Shown in pieces: positions 1-6,763 of a stretch of DNA of 10,203 bases. The position numbers and the translations under genes are program-made. The stretch is from positions 1 through 10,203 of the forward strand of contig JAZROZ010000034.1 in NCBI GenBank assembly GCA_045648985.1. The letters run 5' to 3'. The DNA comes from SIG437 sp045648985. GTDB taxonomy: Bacteria > Bacillota > Clostridia > UBA1381 > UBA9506. The notes below the pieces were generated by a model that saw only the letters and a program-made list of their open reading frames with translations, searched no databases and had not been told where the DNA came from. Within the stretch, counting starts at the first letter, position 1. Each line of letters begins with the position of its first letter.

Positions 1-1
1 T

Positions 2-490
2 TTGAAAAATTTCTCTCCGGAAACGCAATTATACGGAATGCAGAAAAGTGTAGAAGCATATCAAAAGGAATTGATTAACAAGTACGGAGATAAAGCCCCT
101 GACCTTAAAATCAATGAAGAACTTGCGGAACAATTCTTAAACGCCAAAACGCCGGAGGAACGAGCTGAGATTGAAAAGGAAATCTACAGAGATATTGGCA
201 GACAAATGCCATCTCGTTTTATTGACAAGTGGAATGCGTGGAGATACCTCGCAATGCTTGGCAATGCTCGCACTCATATCAGAAACATTGTAGGTAACGC
301 AGGATTTGCTCCTGTTGTTCTCGCAAAGGACTTGACCGCTACTGCAATTGAGTCTGTTGTTGCTTCCGTAGCTCGCACGCAAGGTAAAGAGATGCTTAGA
401 GGTAAAGCGTTAGTTTGGGGTAGCAAGACAGACAGGGCATTGCTTGTGGCGGCTTGGAAAGACTATGCAAATGTTGCCGATGCGGTTTAG
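2..490 (+). pseudogene. 3'-truncated fragment of a large phage/mobile-element protein (open at the left edge)
   Basis: The frame is open from the left edge and ends at TAG 488-490. The TTG at base 2 is probably an internal leucine codon, because no Shine-Dalgarno site can be seen and the protein starts mid-domain. The 162 visible residues are a charged helical stretch (about 1-75), then WRYLAMLGNARTHIRNIVGN (79-98), then alanine-rich helical sequence. From memory, a 'LAMLGN-RTHIRN--GN' block occurs in very long multidomain proteins of phages and conjugative elements of Clostridia (large polyvalent proteins); I cannot confirm this by search. Such proteins normally run on well past this point, but here the frame stops 10 bp from the antisense methyltransferase gene. 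G+C is about 44% (210 of bases 1-480), above the rest of the window. The likely reading is an element gene cut off by rearrangement, decayed prophage ends or misassembly. Exact function is unknown. Confidence 0.55.
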
Positions 491-500
491 ACAATTTTTA

Positions 501-1382
501 CTACCCTTCTGCTTCAAATCTGCCACTTGCACCGCAGGGAAGAACAAGGTTTGTATTTTTAACAGGGAGTCCAAGCTCGTCTGAAATTATCTTTCCTTTG
601 TGCTTTTTGCCAACTGTTAAAGATAATAAATTTGAAATTACAGATGCTTGAAGACCTGTAGTGTATGAATTGATTAAGAAGAAGAGAGGGCTGTCAGATA
701 AAATTTCAGCACATTTTTTTACAAGCGGATAGATTTCATCTTCAATCTTCCATACTTCGCCATTTGGACCTCTGCCATATGATGGTGGGTCCATAATGAT
801 TCCATCATAACGGTTTCCTCTGCGTATTTCACGTTCTACAAACTTAATTGCATCATCTACAATAAATCTAACAAATTTATCGCCATACCCAGATGCTATT
901 AAATTTTCCTTTGCCCAAGTGACCATTCCTTTTGATGAATCAACGTGCACAACGTCGGCACCTGCAGCTGCCGCAGCAACAGTAGCACCGCCTGTATATG
1001 CAAATAAATTAAGTACCTTAACGGGTCTTTTTGGTGTAGCTTTTTTTATAATTTCTGAAAACCACATCCAGTTAGCCGCCTGCTCGGGAAATAATCCCGT
1101 ATGTTTAAAACCCATCGGCTTAATTAAAAATTTAAGACCGAGTGGCTCAAATTTCACATCCCATTCTGCAGGCAACTTTTTATTAAAATCCCAGCTTCCG
1201 CCACCAGATTTGCTTCTGTTATATCTTGCATGGGCATCCTTCCAGAGAGCAGGGAACTGCCTTTCATTCCATATAACCTGTGGGTCAGGACGAATCAGTT
1301 TATATCCATTCCATACCTCAAGCTTGTCACCGCTTGATATATCAAGTATTTCATAGTCTTTCCAATCATTACATATCCACAT
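501..1382 (-). CDS. Class I SAM-dependent methyltransferase, COG1092/RlmI-RlmK-like, no PUA domain
   Basis: Predicted cytosolic S-adenosylmethionine-dependent methyltransferase of 293 aa. The Rossmann SAM-binding loop is VLNLFAYTGG (residues 123-132). An acidic ribose-binding position follows at VDSS (147-150), then DD at 176-177 and the catalytic-type DPPSYG at 198-203. The block TGLFPEQ (95-101) just before the fold is typical of the COG1092 (Methyltrans_SAM, PF10672) group. Characterised relatives RlmI and RlmK modify 23S rRNA, so an RNA target is plausible but not shown. RlmI itself carries an N-terminal PUA domain; here the first 80 residues look different. The start is supported by AGAAAGGA (1392-1399), 9 nt upstream. 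The gene overlaps the end of the AraC gene by 14 nt, so it is probably translationally coupled as the last gene of the tyrS cluster. The C-terminal LPCGASGR looks natural, so the gene seems complete although foreign DNA begins about 10 bp beyond its stop. Confidence 0.85.
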   Translation of the reverse strand: MWICNDWKDYEILDISSGDKLEVWNGYKLIRPDPQVIWNERQFPALWKDAHARYNRSKSGGGSWDFNKKLPAEWDVKFEPLGLKFLIKPMGFKHTGLFPEQAANWMWFSEIIKKATPKRPVKVLNLFAYTGGATVAAAAAGADVVHVDSSKGMVTWAKENLIASGYGDKFVRFIVDDAIKFVEREIRRGNRYDGIIMDPPSYGRGPNGEVWKIEDEIYPLVKKCAEILSDSPLFFLINSYTTGLQASVISNLLSLTVGKKHKGKIISDELGLPVKNTNLVLPCGASGRFEAEG

Positions 1383-2367
1383 TTTTGGGCATCCTTTCTT
1401 TTAAGAGTCTGTATTGTGTAGGGGACAGATGCGTAACTTTCCTGAACATCTTTGAATAATATCCCGAATTAGTATATCCAACTTTTAGAGCTATAGCAGA
1501 AATTGACATATCCGTATTCTTTAAATAATATTTTGACTTTTCAGCCCTTGTTTTGTTTAAAAAGGTCAAGAAAGTTTCACCCGTGACTTCTGTAAAAATA
1601 CGGCTTAAATACGCCTTGCTGACAAATACCTTTTTGGATAAATCATCTAGTGTAATGTTTTCATTATACTTTCTGTTAATGTATTCGATGATGAAAGCAA
1701 TAGTATCAGCTTTGCTTTGGCGTGCAGTAGATGTTTTTTTAGTAAATATCAAATTACAAAGCTCTTTAAGCGAATCGAATAATACTGATAAAACATCAGT
1801 ATCCCATATATTTTTGATAATCGCCGGAATTTTTCCCTTTTCTATTCCACTTGAGTTATATTCTTTTTCGTTGTTTAAAAGCTCGAGTATGATTTCTGTG
1901 AGCTTTGATTTTATTGTAAAAAGTTCATTTCCAAATTCATCAATCAGTTTCAAAAGATAAAATTCAATTTCTTTGATAAAATTTCGTTCATCTTCGATAA
2001 TTATGTATTCTTTCAGCTTTTTGGTTAAGCTGAAGGAATGAGAATGGTCATTTATTGCTTTTAAAAGATAATATGCATTAAGTCTTTTAAAGACTAAATT
2101 CTGCTTTGACGGGTTTGAAAGAGAGTCTACGTCAACTGGTGAAAGAACTAAAGCGCATTTATCCGTATTAACGCAAAAATATAAAAGACCGCATTTACAC
2201 AAAAAAACACACCCTGAGTCACTTTTTCCCGATTTTAAGTCATATAAAGCGTTGCAGACGGGATTTTGGCAGGATATGTTTTTACTGTCGCTAAATTCGA
2301 TATTTATGCCTGTGAACTCTGATAATATTTCTATATTACGGTCAAAAGAATTAAAGTCAGAAAGCAT
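1369..2367 (-). CDS. AraC-family regulator with a PocR-like cysteine-rich N-terminal sensor
   Basis: Predicted DNA-binding transcription factor of 332 aa. The C-terminus carries two AraC helix-turn-helix units, about residues 238-259 (ITLDDLSKKVFVSKAYLSRI) and 288-308, the second followed by the usual LSPTQYR tail. The N-terminal ~75 residues hold seven cysteines (33, 38, 53, 57, 59, 65, 71). CKCGLLYFCV there resembles the 'Y-CHAGL---PI' core of PocR sensor domains, and a linker with FGNEL...IILELL resembles the helical segment of PocR-AraC proteins; assignment to PocR is inference. PocR domains are thought to bind small hydrocarbon derivatives, but the ligand here is unknown. I chose ATG 2365-2367: AGGTGA (2373-2378) lies 5 nt upstream. 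The alternative GTG at 2374-2376 is inside that site and directly abuts the metA stop. Position right after metA suggests co-transcription; whether it controls metA is not known. Confidence 0.85.
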   Translation of the reverse strand: MLSDFNSFDRNIEILSEFTGINIEFSDSKNISCQNPVCNALYDLKSGKSDSGCVFLCKCGLLYFCVNTDKCALVLSPVDVDSLSNPSKQNLVFKRLNAYYLLKAINDHSHSFSLTKKLKEYIIIEDERNFIKEIEFYLLKLIDEFGNELFTIKSKLTEIILELLNNEKEYNSSGIEKGKIPAIIKNIWDTDVLSVLFDSLKELCNLIFTKKTSTARQSKADTIAFIIEYINRKYNENITLDDLSKKVFVSKAYLSRIFTEVTGETFLTFLNKTRAEKSKYYLKNTDMSISAIALKVGYTNSGYYSKMFRKVTHLSPTQYRLLKERMPKNVDM

Positions 2368-2372
2368 AAAAA

Positions 2373-2378
2373 TCACCT
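2373..2378 (-). promoter_or_regulatory. Shine-Dalgarno site of the AraC gene, overlapping the metA stop codon
   Basis: On the minus strand AGGTGA sits 5 nt before ATG 2365-2367 and shares bases with the metA TAG stop (2377-2379). It decides the AraC start in favour of ATG over the upstream GTG. Ribosomes ending metA would be positioned to start the regulator, which suggests translational coupling. Confidence 0.65.
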
Positions 2379-3294
2379 ATTTTATTTCGTCAATATCATA
2401 CGGTGTAGTCTGATAAACGAAGTAGTTAAGCCAGTTAGAGTAGAGTAGATTAGCATGACCTCTCCATTTCATAACGGGAGTTTTTTTCGGGTCATCATCC
2501 GGAAAATAATTTTTCGGCACTTCAATAGGAAGTCCTGCTTTTACATCTCGCTCATATTCTTTTAATAAAGTATCAATATCATATTCAGAATGTCCTGTAA
2601 CAAAAATCTGTCTTCCTTGATTTGTGCTGATAACATAAACACCGGCTTCATCAGATGATGACAAAATTTTAAGCTCAGGTACTTTTTCAATATCTTCACG
2701 TCTTATTGTAGTGTGACGTGAGTGTGGTACATAAAATTCATCATCAAAGCCCCTGAAGAGAATTGACGTTTTATGTTCAACTTTATGTGGAAATACACCA
2801 AAAAGCTTTTTGTCCAGTGGATATTTCGGAATATTATAATGATAATATAAAGCTGCCTGAGCGCCCCAGCAAATATGGAATGTGCTTGTAACATTTGTTT
2901 TAGACCATTCCATAATTTCTTTAAGCTCTTCCCAGTAATCTACTTCTTCAAACGGCATATTTTCAACAGGTGCACCTGTTATAACCATACCGTCAAACTT
3001 CATATGCTTTATCTGGTCAAATGTCTTATAAAAGCTTAATAAATGTTCTTCAGATGTGTTTTTTGATGTATGTGACTTAGTATGCAAAAGCTCAATCTCA
3101 ACCTGAAGCGGAGTGTTTCCCAAAACTCGTGCGAGCTGTGTTTCTGTCACTATTTTTGTGGGCATAAGGTTTAAAATCACAATTCTGAGCGGACGTATAT
3201 CCTGCGTTAGTGCCCTTGTTTCAGTTATAACAAATATATTTTCATTATTTAAAACTTTCGTTGCAGGAAGTTCATTAGGTATTTTTATCGGCAT
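2377..3294 (-). CDS. metA: Homoserine O-acetyltransferase (MetA/MetAA type)
   Basis: Cytosolic enzyme of the class I glutamine-amidotransferase-like MetA family (305 aa, normal length) that acylates the hydroxyl of L-homoserine, the first committed step of methionine synthesis. The nucleophile is Cys142 in FHICWGAQA, with the partner His235 and Glu237 in TGHSEYD. Position 111 falls on Glu (GAPVE, 107-111). In the family, Glu at 111 goes with acetyl-CoA use and Gly, as in E. coli, with succinyl-CoA, so O-acetylhomoserine is the predicted product, usually consumed by a MetY-type sulfhydrylase. The start ATG has a strong AAAGGAGG 5-6 nt upstream. It lies 44 bp downstream of tyrS with no terminator or room for a SAM riboswitch or T-box between them, so it is likely co-transcribed with tyrS. 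The AraC gene follows with its ribosome site inside the metA stop. Confidence 0.95.
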   Translation of the reverse strand: MPIKIPNELPATKVLNNENIFVITETRALTQDIRPLRIVILNLMPTKIVTETQLARVLGNTPLQVEIELLHTKSHTSKNTSEEHLLSFYKTFDQIKHMKFDGMVITGAPVENMPFEEVDYWEELKEIMEWSKTNVTSTFHICWGAQAALYYHYNIPKYPLDKKLFGVFPHKVEHKTSILFRGFDDEFYVPHSRHTTIRREDIEKVPELKILSSSDEAGVYVISTNQGRQIFVTGHSEYDIDTLLKEYERDVKAGLPIEVPKNYFPDDDPKKTPVMKWRGHANLLYSNWLNYFVYQTTPYDIDEIK

Positions 3295-3338
3295 AATATC
3301 CTCCTTTATGTCCTATCGGCATAAAAGCAATTAAATAC

Positions 3339-4553
3339 TTATTTAAGTATTATTTTGTGGAAAACTTTTTTACCTTTTTTAACAATTATGCCTTCTTTTA
3401 GGCTATCAATTGAAATTAACATATTCGGGTCGGAAACTTTTTCATCATTTACACTGACACCGCCCTGAGTGATGTTTCTTCTGCCTTCGCTCTTGGATGG
3501 TACAATACCCGCCAAAACCATAAGGTCTAAAAGCATAGTTTCACTTTCTGCAGTATCTATTACAGTTTGTGGCATATTTTCTGTGCTTCCGCCACCAAAT
3601 AAGCCCTCAGCAGTAGCCTGTGCAGCTTTAGCATCTTCTTCGCCGTGGACGAGTTTTGTAACTTCATATGCAAGAAGTCTTTTAGCTTCATTAAGCTCCT
3701 GACCTTCAAATTTTTCCATACGTCTGATTTCATCCATAGGAACAAATGTTAAAAGCTTTAAGCACTTAATAACATCATCATCGCCAACATTTCTGAAATA
3801 TTGATAGAATTCATAAGGTGTTGTTTTGTTTCTGTCGAGCCATACTGCACCATTTGCAGTTTTGCCCATTTTCTTGCCTTCGCTGTTTGTCAAAAGTGTA
3901 AATGTCATACCATAAACTTGCTTCTGGTCTTTCTTATGACAAAGTGAAATACCGCCTAAGATGTTGCTCCACTGGTCATCACCGCCAAGCTCCATCTTAC
4001 AGTCATATTTGCGTGAAAGCATCAAAAAGTCATAGCTTTGCATAAGCATATAGTTAAATTCAAGGAAAGAAAGACCCTTTTCAAGCCTTTGTTTAAAACA
4101 TTCAGCCGTGAGCATCTTATTAACAGAGAAGTGTGCGCCAATATCTCTTAAAAACTCAACATAGTTGAGGTCTAAAAGCCAGTCAGCATTGTTAACCATA
4201 ATAGCTTTGCCATCAGAAAAATCAACAACCTTTGAAAGCTGCTCTTTAAAACATTCGCAGTTGTGATTTATTGTCTCTAGTGTCATCATCTGACGCATAT
4301 CAGTTCTTCCTGACGGGTCGCCGATATGGCCTGTGCCGCCGCCAACTAATGCAATCGGACGATGTCCTGCAAGCTGCATATGACGCATAACAACCATCTG
4401 CAAAAAGTGTCCTACGTGAAGACTGTCTGCAGTTGGGTCAAAGCCTATATAAAATGTTACTTTTTCTTTTCCTAAAAGCTCTCTGATTTCTTCTTCGTGA
4501 GTTGTCTGTGCAATCAAACCGCGTTCTTTAAGTGTGTCAAAAACATTGCTCAT
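3339..4553 (-). CDS. tyrS: Tyrosyl-tRNA synthetase
   Basis: Class I aminoacyl-tRNA synthetase of 404 aa that charges tRNA(Tyr) with tyrosine in the cytosol. The ATP-binding HIGH motif is HVGH (46-49), after the tyrosine-pocket segment FYIGFDP (34-40). GGDDQWSNI (190-198) corresponds to the GGSDQWGNI block of bacterial TyrRS. The KMSKS loop is KMGKT (228-232). A C-terminal S4 RNA-binding domain covers about 340-404 (EGRRNITQGGVSVND at 356-370), so the protein is full length. The start is fixed by AAGGAGAG upstream and by a promoter about 60 bp back. It is the first gene of the minus-strand cluster with metA, the AraC gene and the methyltransferase. The leader is only about 53 nt, too short for the T-box that often governs tyrS in Firmicutes. 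Confidence 0.97.
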   Translation of the reverse strand: MSNVFDTLKERGLIAQTTHEEEIRELLGKEKVTFYIGFDPTADSLHVGHFLQMVVMRHMQLAGHRPIALVGGGTGHIGDPSGRTDMRQMMTLETINHNCECFKEQLSKVVDFSDGKAIMVNNADWLLDLNYVEFLRDIGAHFSVNKMLTAECFKQRLEKGLSFLEFNYMLMQSYDFLMLSRKYDCKMELGGDDQWSNILGGISLCHKKDQKQVYGMTFTLLTNSEGKKMGKTANGAVWLDRNKTTPYEFYQYFRNVGDDDVIKCLKLLTFVPMDEIRRMEKFEGQELNEAKRLLAYEVTKLVHGEEDAKAAQATAEGLFGGGSTENMPQTVIDTAESETMLLDLMVLAGIVPSKSEGRRNITQGGVSVNDEKVSDPNMLISIDSLKEGIIVKKGKKVFHKIILK

Positions 4554-4612
4554 AAAATTGTTCTCTCCTTAAATTTATGTATAGTCAATTAAATTCGATA
4601 GTCCATTAATAT

Positions 4613-4641
4613 AGTATATCATAAAACTGCATAAGAAACAA
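4613..4641 (-). promoter_or_regulatory. Predicted sigma-A promoter of the tyrS cluster
   Basis: On the minus strand the -35 is TTGTTT (4641-4636) and the -10 is TATACT (4618-4613), with a 17-bp spacer and an extended TGn directly before the -10. Transcription should start near 4606, giving a leader of about 53 nt. The -35 lies inside an imperfect palindrome (4636-4659). Confidence 0.7.
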
Positions 4642-4659
4642 GTATAATTTATATTGTTT
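4636..4659. promoter_or_regulatory. AT-rich imperfect palindrome between the divergent promoters (possible operator)
   Basis: The arms AAACAA and TTGTTT enclose a second pair, TATAA and TTATA, around a single central T. One unpaired G at 4642 breaks the symmetry. The left arm coincides with the -35 of the tyrS promoter, and the right arm ends 16 bp before the pyrE -35. A protein bound here could repress tyrS and affect pyrE. Chance is a real alternative in such AT-rich DNA. Confidence 0.35.
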
Positions 4660-4675
4660 TTCTTTTATATATTGC

Positions 4676-4704
4676 TTTACAAAAAAAAATCATTGTGTTA
4701 TAAT
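4676..4704 (+). promoter_or_regulatory. Predicted sigma-A promoter of the pyrE cluster
   Basis: The -35 is TTTACA (4676-4681) and the -10 is a perfect TATAAT (4699-4704), with a 17-bp spacer that contains an A-run, and an extended TG at 4696-4697. The start of transcription should be near 4711, leaving a leader of only about 30 nt with AAAGGA (4725-4730) as ribosome site. There is no room for a PyrR attenuator. Confidence 0.8.
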
Positions 4705-4741
4705 AAAAAAGATAAAAATTAAAGAAAGGATATATCACTTT

Positions 4742-5374
4742 ATGAAAAAGCTTATTGCAAAGGATTTACTCAAATTAAAAGCGGTATTTTTAAGACCTGA
4801 CGAGCCATTTACTTGGGCAAGCGGTATAAAAAGCCCTATTTATTGCGACAACAGATTGATTTTGTCTGACCCTGAAATCAGAGAAAGAGTAGAAAATGCT
4901 ATCGCGCAGACAGTTAAGGAAAAATATCCTGAATGTGAAGTGCTTATGGGTACAAGCACAGCAGGTATAGCACATGCGGCTATCGCTGCTGAAATTTTAA
5001 AACTGCCGATGGGATATGTACGTTCAAGCGCTAAAGACCACGGCAGAACAAATAAAATTGAGGGAAAACTTCTTCCTGGTCAAAAAGTTGTTGTTATTGA
5101 AGACCTTATCTCAACAGGCGGAAGTGTTATTGATGTTGTAAATGCTTTGCGTGATGAAAAAGCAGAAGTTTTAGGTATAGTGAGTATATTTACATATGGA
5201 ATGAAAAAAGGTCTCCAAAGACTACTTGAGGCAAATGTAGAAAACACAAGCCTTTCAGATTTTGACGTTTTAGTAGGAGTCGCTGCAGAAGAAGGTTATA
5301 TTAAAGAAAGCGATGTGGATAGACTTATTGCCTTTAGAAATAATCCAAGTGACGAAAGTTGGATAGGTAAATAA
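4742..5374 (+). CDS. pyrE: Orotate phosphoribosyltransferase
   Basis: Cytosolic enzyme (210 aa, usual length) that joins orotate and PRPP to give orotidine 5'-monophosphate, the fifth step of de novo UMP synthesis. The PRPP-binding motif is VVVIEDLISTGGS (116-128), with the paired acidic residues ED at 120-121. The flexible catalytic loop is KDHGRTNKIEG (98-108), and the substrate region includes FTWASGIKSPIYCDNR (23-38). ATG 4742 is preceded by AAAGGA with an 11-nt spacer, slightly long but the only good site. The gene leads the plus-strand cluster and is followed after 41 bp by pyrB, so orotate formation and use are grouped. Other pyr genes (carAB, pyrC, pyrD, pyrF) are not in the window. 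Confidence 0.97.
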   Translation: MKKLIAKDLLKLKAVFLRPDEPFTWASGIKSPIYCDNRLILSDPEIRERVENAIAQTVKEKYPECEVLMGTSTAGIAHAAIAAEILKLPMGYVRSSAKDHGRTNKIEGKLLPGQKVVVIEDLISTGGSVIDVVNALRDEKAEVLGIVSIFTYGMKKGLQRLLEANVENTSLSDFDVLVGVAAEEGYIKESDVDRLIAFRNNPSDESWIGK

Positions 5375-5376
5375 AG

Positions 5377-5400
5377 ATTCATCTTTTGCAAATGATAAAT
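5377..5400 (+). promoter_or_regulatory. Imperfect palindrome in the pyrE-pyrB gap followed by a T run
   Basis: Twelve bases each side of a centre between 5388 and 5389 (core TTTGCAAA) pair at 10 of 12 positions. TTTTT follows at 5401-5405, and the pyrB ribosome site AGGAGGT comes right after. It could form a weak AU-rich stem acting as an RNA processing site or a partial attenuator between pyrE and pyrB. It is too AT-rich and mismatched to call a terminator. Confidence 0.3.
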
Positions 5401-5415
5401 TTTTAGGAGGTAAAT

Positions 5416-6333
5416 ATGCGTCATTTAATAGATATTAAGGATTTGACAGTTGAAGAAATTGATGAGCTTTTAGCCATTGCTGAAGATATGATAAAAGACA
5501 GAAAAAAGTATAGCCACGTATGCGATGGAAAAAAGCTTGCTACATTATTTTTTGAGCCCAGTACAAGAACAAGACTTAGCTTTGAAGCTGCAATGATGGA
5601 ACTTGGCGGTAATGTTTTAGGATTTTCAAGCGCAGATTCAAGTTCTGCAACAAAGGGCGAAAGTGTTTCAGACACAGTAAGAACAGTAGGCTGTTATGCA
5701 GACATTATTGCGATGCGACATCCAAAAGAAGGCGCACCGTTAGTTGGTGCAATGAAATCAAGGGTGCCGATTATAAACGCAGGTGACGGCGGACATAATC
5801 ATCCCACACAGACACTTACTGACCTACTCACCATAAGACGTGAAAAGGGCAGACTTTCTGATATCACAATCGGTATGTGCGGTGACTTAATGTTTGGCAG
5901 AACGGTACATTCACTTATAAATGCCTTAGTGAGATATGAAAATGTAAAATTTGTTTTTATTTCGCCTGATGAGCTTAAACTCCCTGACTATTTGAAAGAA
6001 GAGATTTCGAAAATAGATGGTGTTTCTTTTGTTGAAACAGACAGCTTAGATAATTCAATTGCCGACCTTGATATACTATATATGACAAGAGTGCAGAAAG
6101 AAAGATTTTTCAACGAAGCTGACTATATAAGACTTAAAGATAGCTATATTTTAGATATGGCAAAGCTTGCAGGTGCTAAAGATGACCTTGTTATTATGCA
6201 TCCACTGCCGCGTGTAAACGAAATAAGCACAGAAGTCGATGATGACCCCAGAGCTTGCTACTTTAAGCAGGTTGAAAATGGAAAAATAGTGCGAAAGGCA
6301 CTCATCTTAAAGCTTTTGGAGGTGCAGATATGA
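5416..6333 (+). CDS. pyrB: Aspartate carbamoyltransferase, catalytic subunit
   Basis: Catalytic chain of aspartate transcarbamoylase (305 aa, normal length), which condenses carbamoyl phosphate with L-aspartate to N-carbamoyl-L-aspartate. The carbamoyl-phosphate signature FEPSTRTR is at 46-53, and the mobile 80s-loop lysine is Lys80 in SATKGES. GDGGHNHPTQ (123-132) holds the active-site histidine and glutamine, and HPLPRV (262-267) lies in the aspartate domain. ATG 5416 follows AGGAGGT at good spacing. Its stop overlaps the pyrI start by four bases (ATGA, 6330-6333), so the two subunits should be made in coupled amounts. With PyrI present the enzyme is expected to be the class B, PyrB6-PyrI6 allosteric holoenzyme. 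Confidence 0.98.
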   Translation: MRHLIDIKDLTVEEIDELLAIAEDMIKDRKKYSHVCDGKKLATLFFEPSTRTRLSFEAAMMELGGNVLGFSSADSSSATKGESVSDTVRTVGCYADIIAMRHPKEGAPLVGAMKSRVPIINAGDGGHNHPTQTLTDLLTIRREKGRLSDITIGMCGDLMFGRTVHSLINALVRYENVKFVFISPDELKLPDYLKEEISKIDGVSFVETDSLDNSIADLDILYMTRVQKERFFNEADYIRLKDSYILDMAKLAGAKDDLVIMHPLPRVNEISTEVDDDPRACYFKQVENGKIVRKALILKLLEVQI

Positions 6334-6758
6334 AAATAGACAGCATTCAGTGCGGATTTGTTTTAGACCACATTAAAGCAGGTAAGAGTATGGAAATATA
6401 TAAATACTTAGAGCTTGATAAACTTGACTGCTGTGTAGCTATAATCAAAAACGTAAAAAGTAATAAAATGGGAAGAAAAGACATTATCAAAATTGATGAT
6501 GAATTTGACATAAATCTTGATATATTAGGTTATATCGACCCTGATATTACAGTTAACGTAATAAAAGATGGAATTATCGTAGGAAAGCATCATTTAGAGC
6601 TTCCTGAAAAGCTTGTTAATATCATTCACTGCAAAAATCCAAGATGTATCACATCAATAGAGCAGGAAATAGACCACGTGTTTAAGCTTGCTGATAAAGA
6701 AAAAGGTATTTACAGATGTGCATACTGTGAAGCGGAAAAAACAAATAGTAAAGGTTGA
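6330..6758 (+). CDS. pyrI: Aspartate carbamoyltransferase, regulatory subunit
   Basis: Regulatory chain (142 aa) that binds nucleotide effectors and, through a structural zinc, contacts the catalytic trimers. The zinc ligands are Cys101 and Cys106 (C-x4-C) and Cys130 and Cys133 (C-x2-C), the pattern of E. coli PyrI Cys109/114/138/141. The nucleotide domain keeps VLDHIKAGK (11-19) and the KMGRKDIIKI block (46-55). GGAGG (6318-6322) lies 7 nt before the start, inside the end of pyrB. The C-terminus is highly charged and ends over the start region of the acyltransferase gene. Which nucleotides activate or inhibit this enzyme cannot be read from sequence. Confidence 0.96.
   Translation: MKIDSIQCGFVLDHIKAGKSMEIYKYLELDKLDCCVAIIKNVKSNKMGRKDIIKIDDEFDINLDILGYIDPDITVNVIKDGIIVGKHHLELPEKLVNIIHCKNPRCITSIEQEIDHVFKLADKEKGIYRCAYCEAEKTNSKG
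6750..6754 (+). promoter_or_regulatory. Shine-Dalgarno site that decides the acyltransferase start
   Basis: AAAGG inside the last codons of pyrI lies 9 nt before GTG 6764-6766. The alternative TTG at 6755 would start directly after the site with no spacer, so GTG is preferred. Confidence 0.6.
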
Positions 6759-6763
6759 TTTTT

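Noticed and set aside
480..530. Attachment-site core at the left junction
   Set aside because: No direct repeat, tRNA 3' end or integrase gene is visible; only one side of the supposed element is in the window.
454..651. A plus-strand frame with several cysteines spanning the junction
   Set aside because: It runs antisense through the methyltransferase gene, starts inside the truncated element gene and has no family-like motif.
919..1356. A 145-codon plus-strand frame opposite the methyltransferase
   Set aside because: It mirrors codons of a well-supported gene on the other strand and shows no recognisable domain.
1553..1960. A 135-codon plus-strand frame opposite the AraC gene
   Set aside because: It is a shadow of the AraC helix-turn-helix region, with no supporting motif.
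4554..4612. Possible T-box leader of tyrS
   Set aside because: The predicted leader is only about 53 nt, with no specifier stem or terminator/antiterminator pair.
4705..4741. Possible PyrR-type attenuator before pyrE
   Set aside because: The leader is about 30 nt and cannot form the required alternative hairpins.
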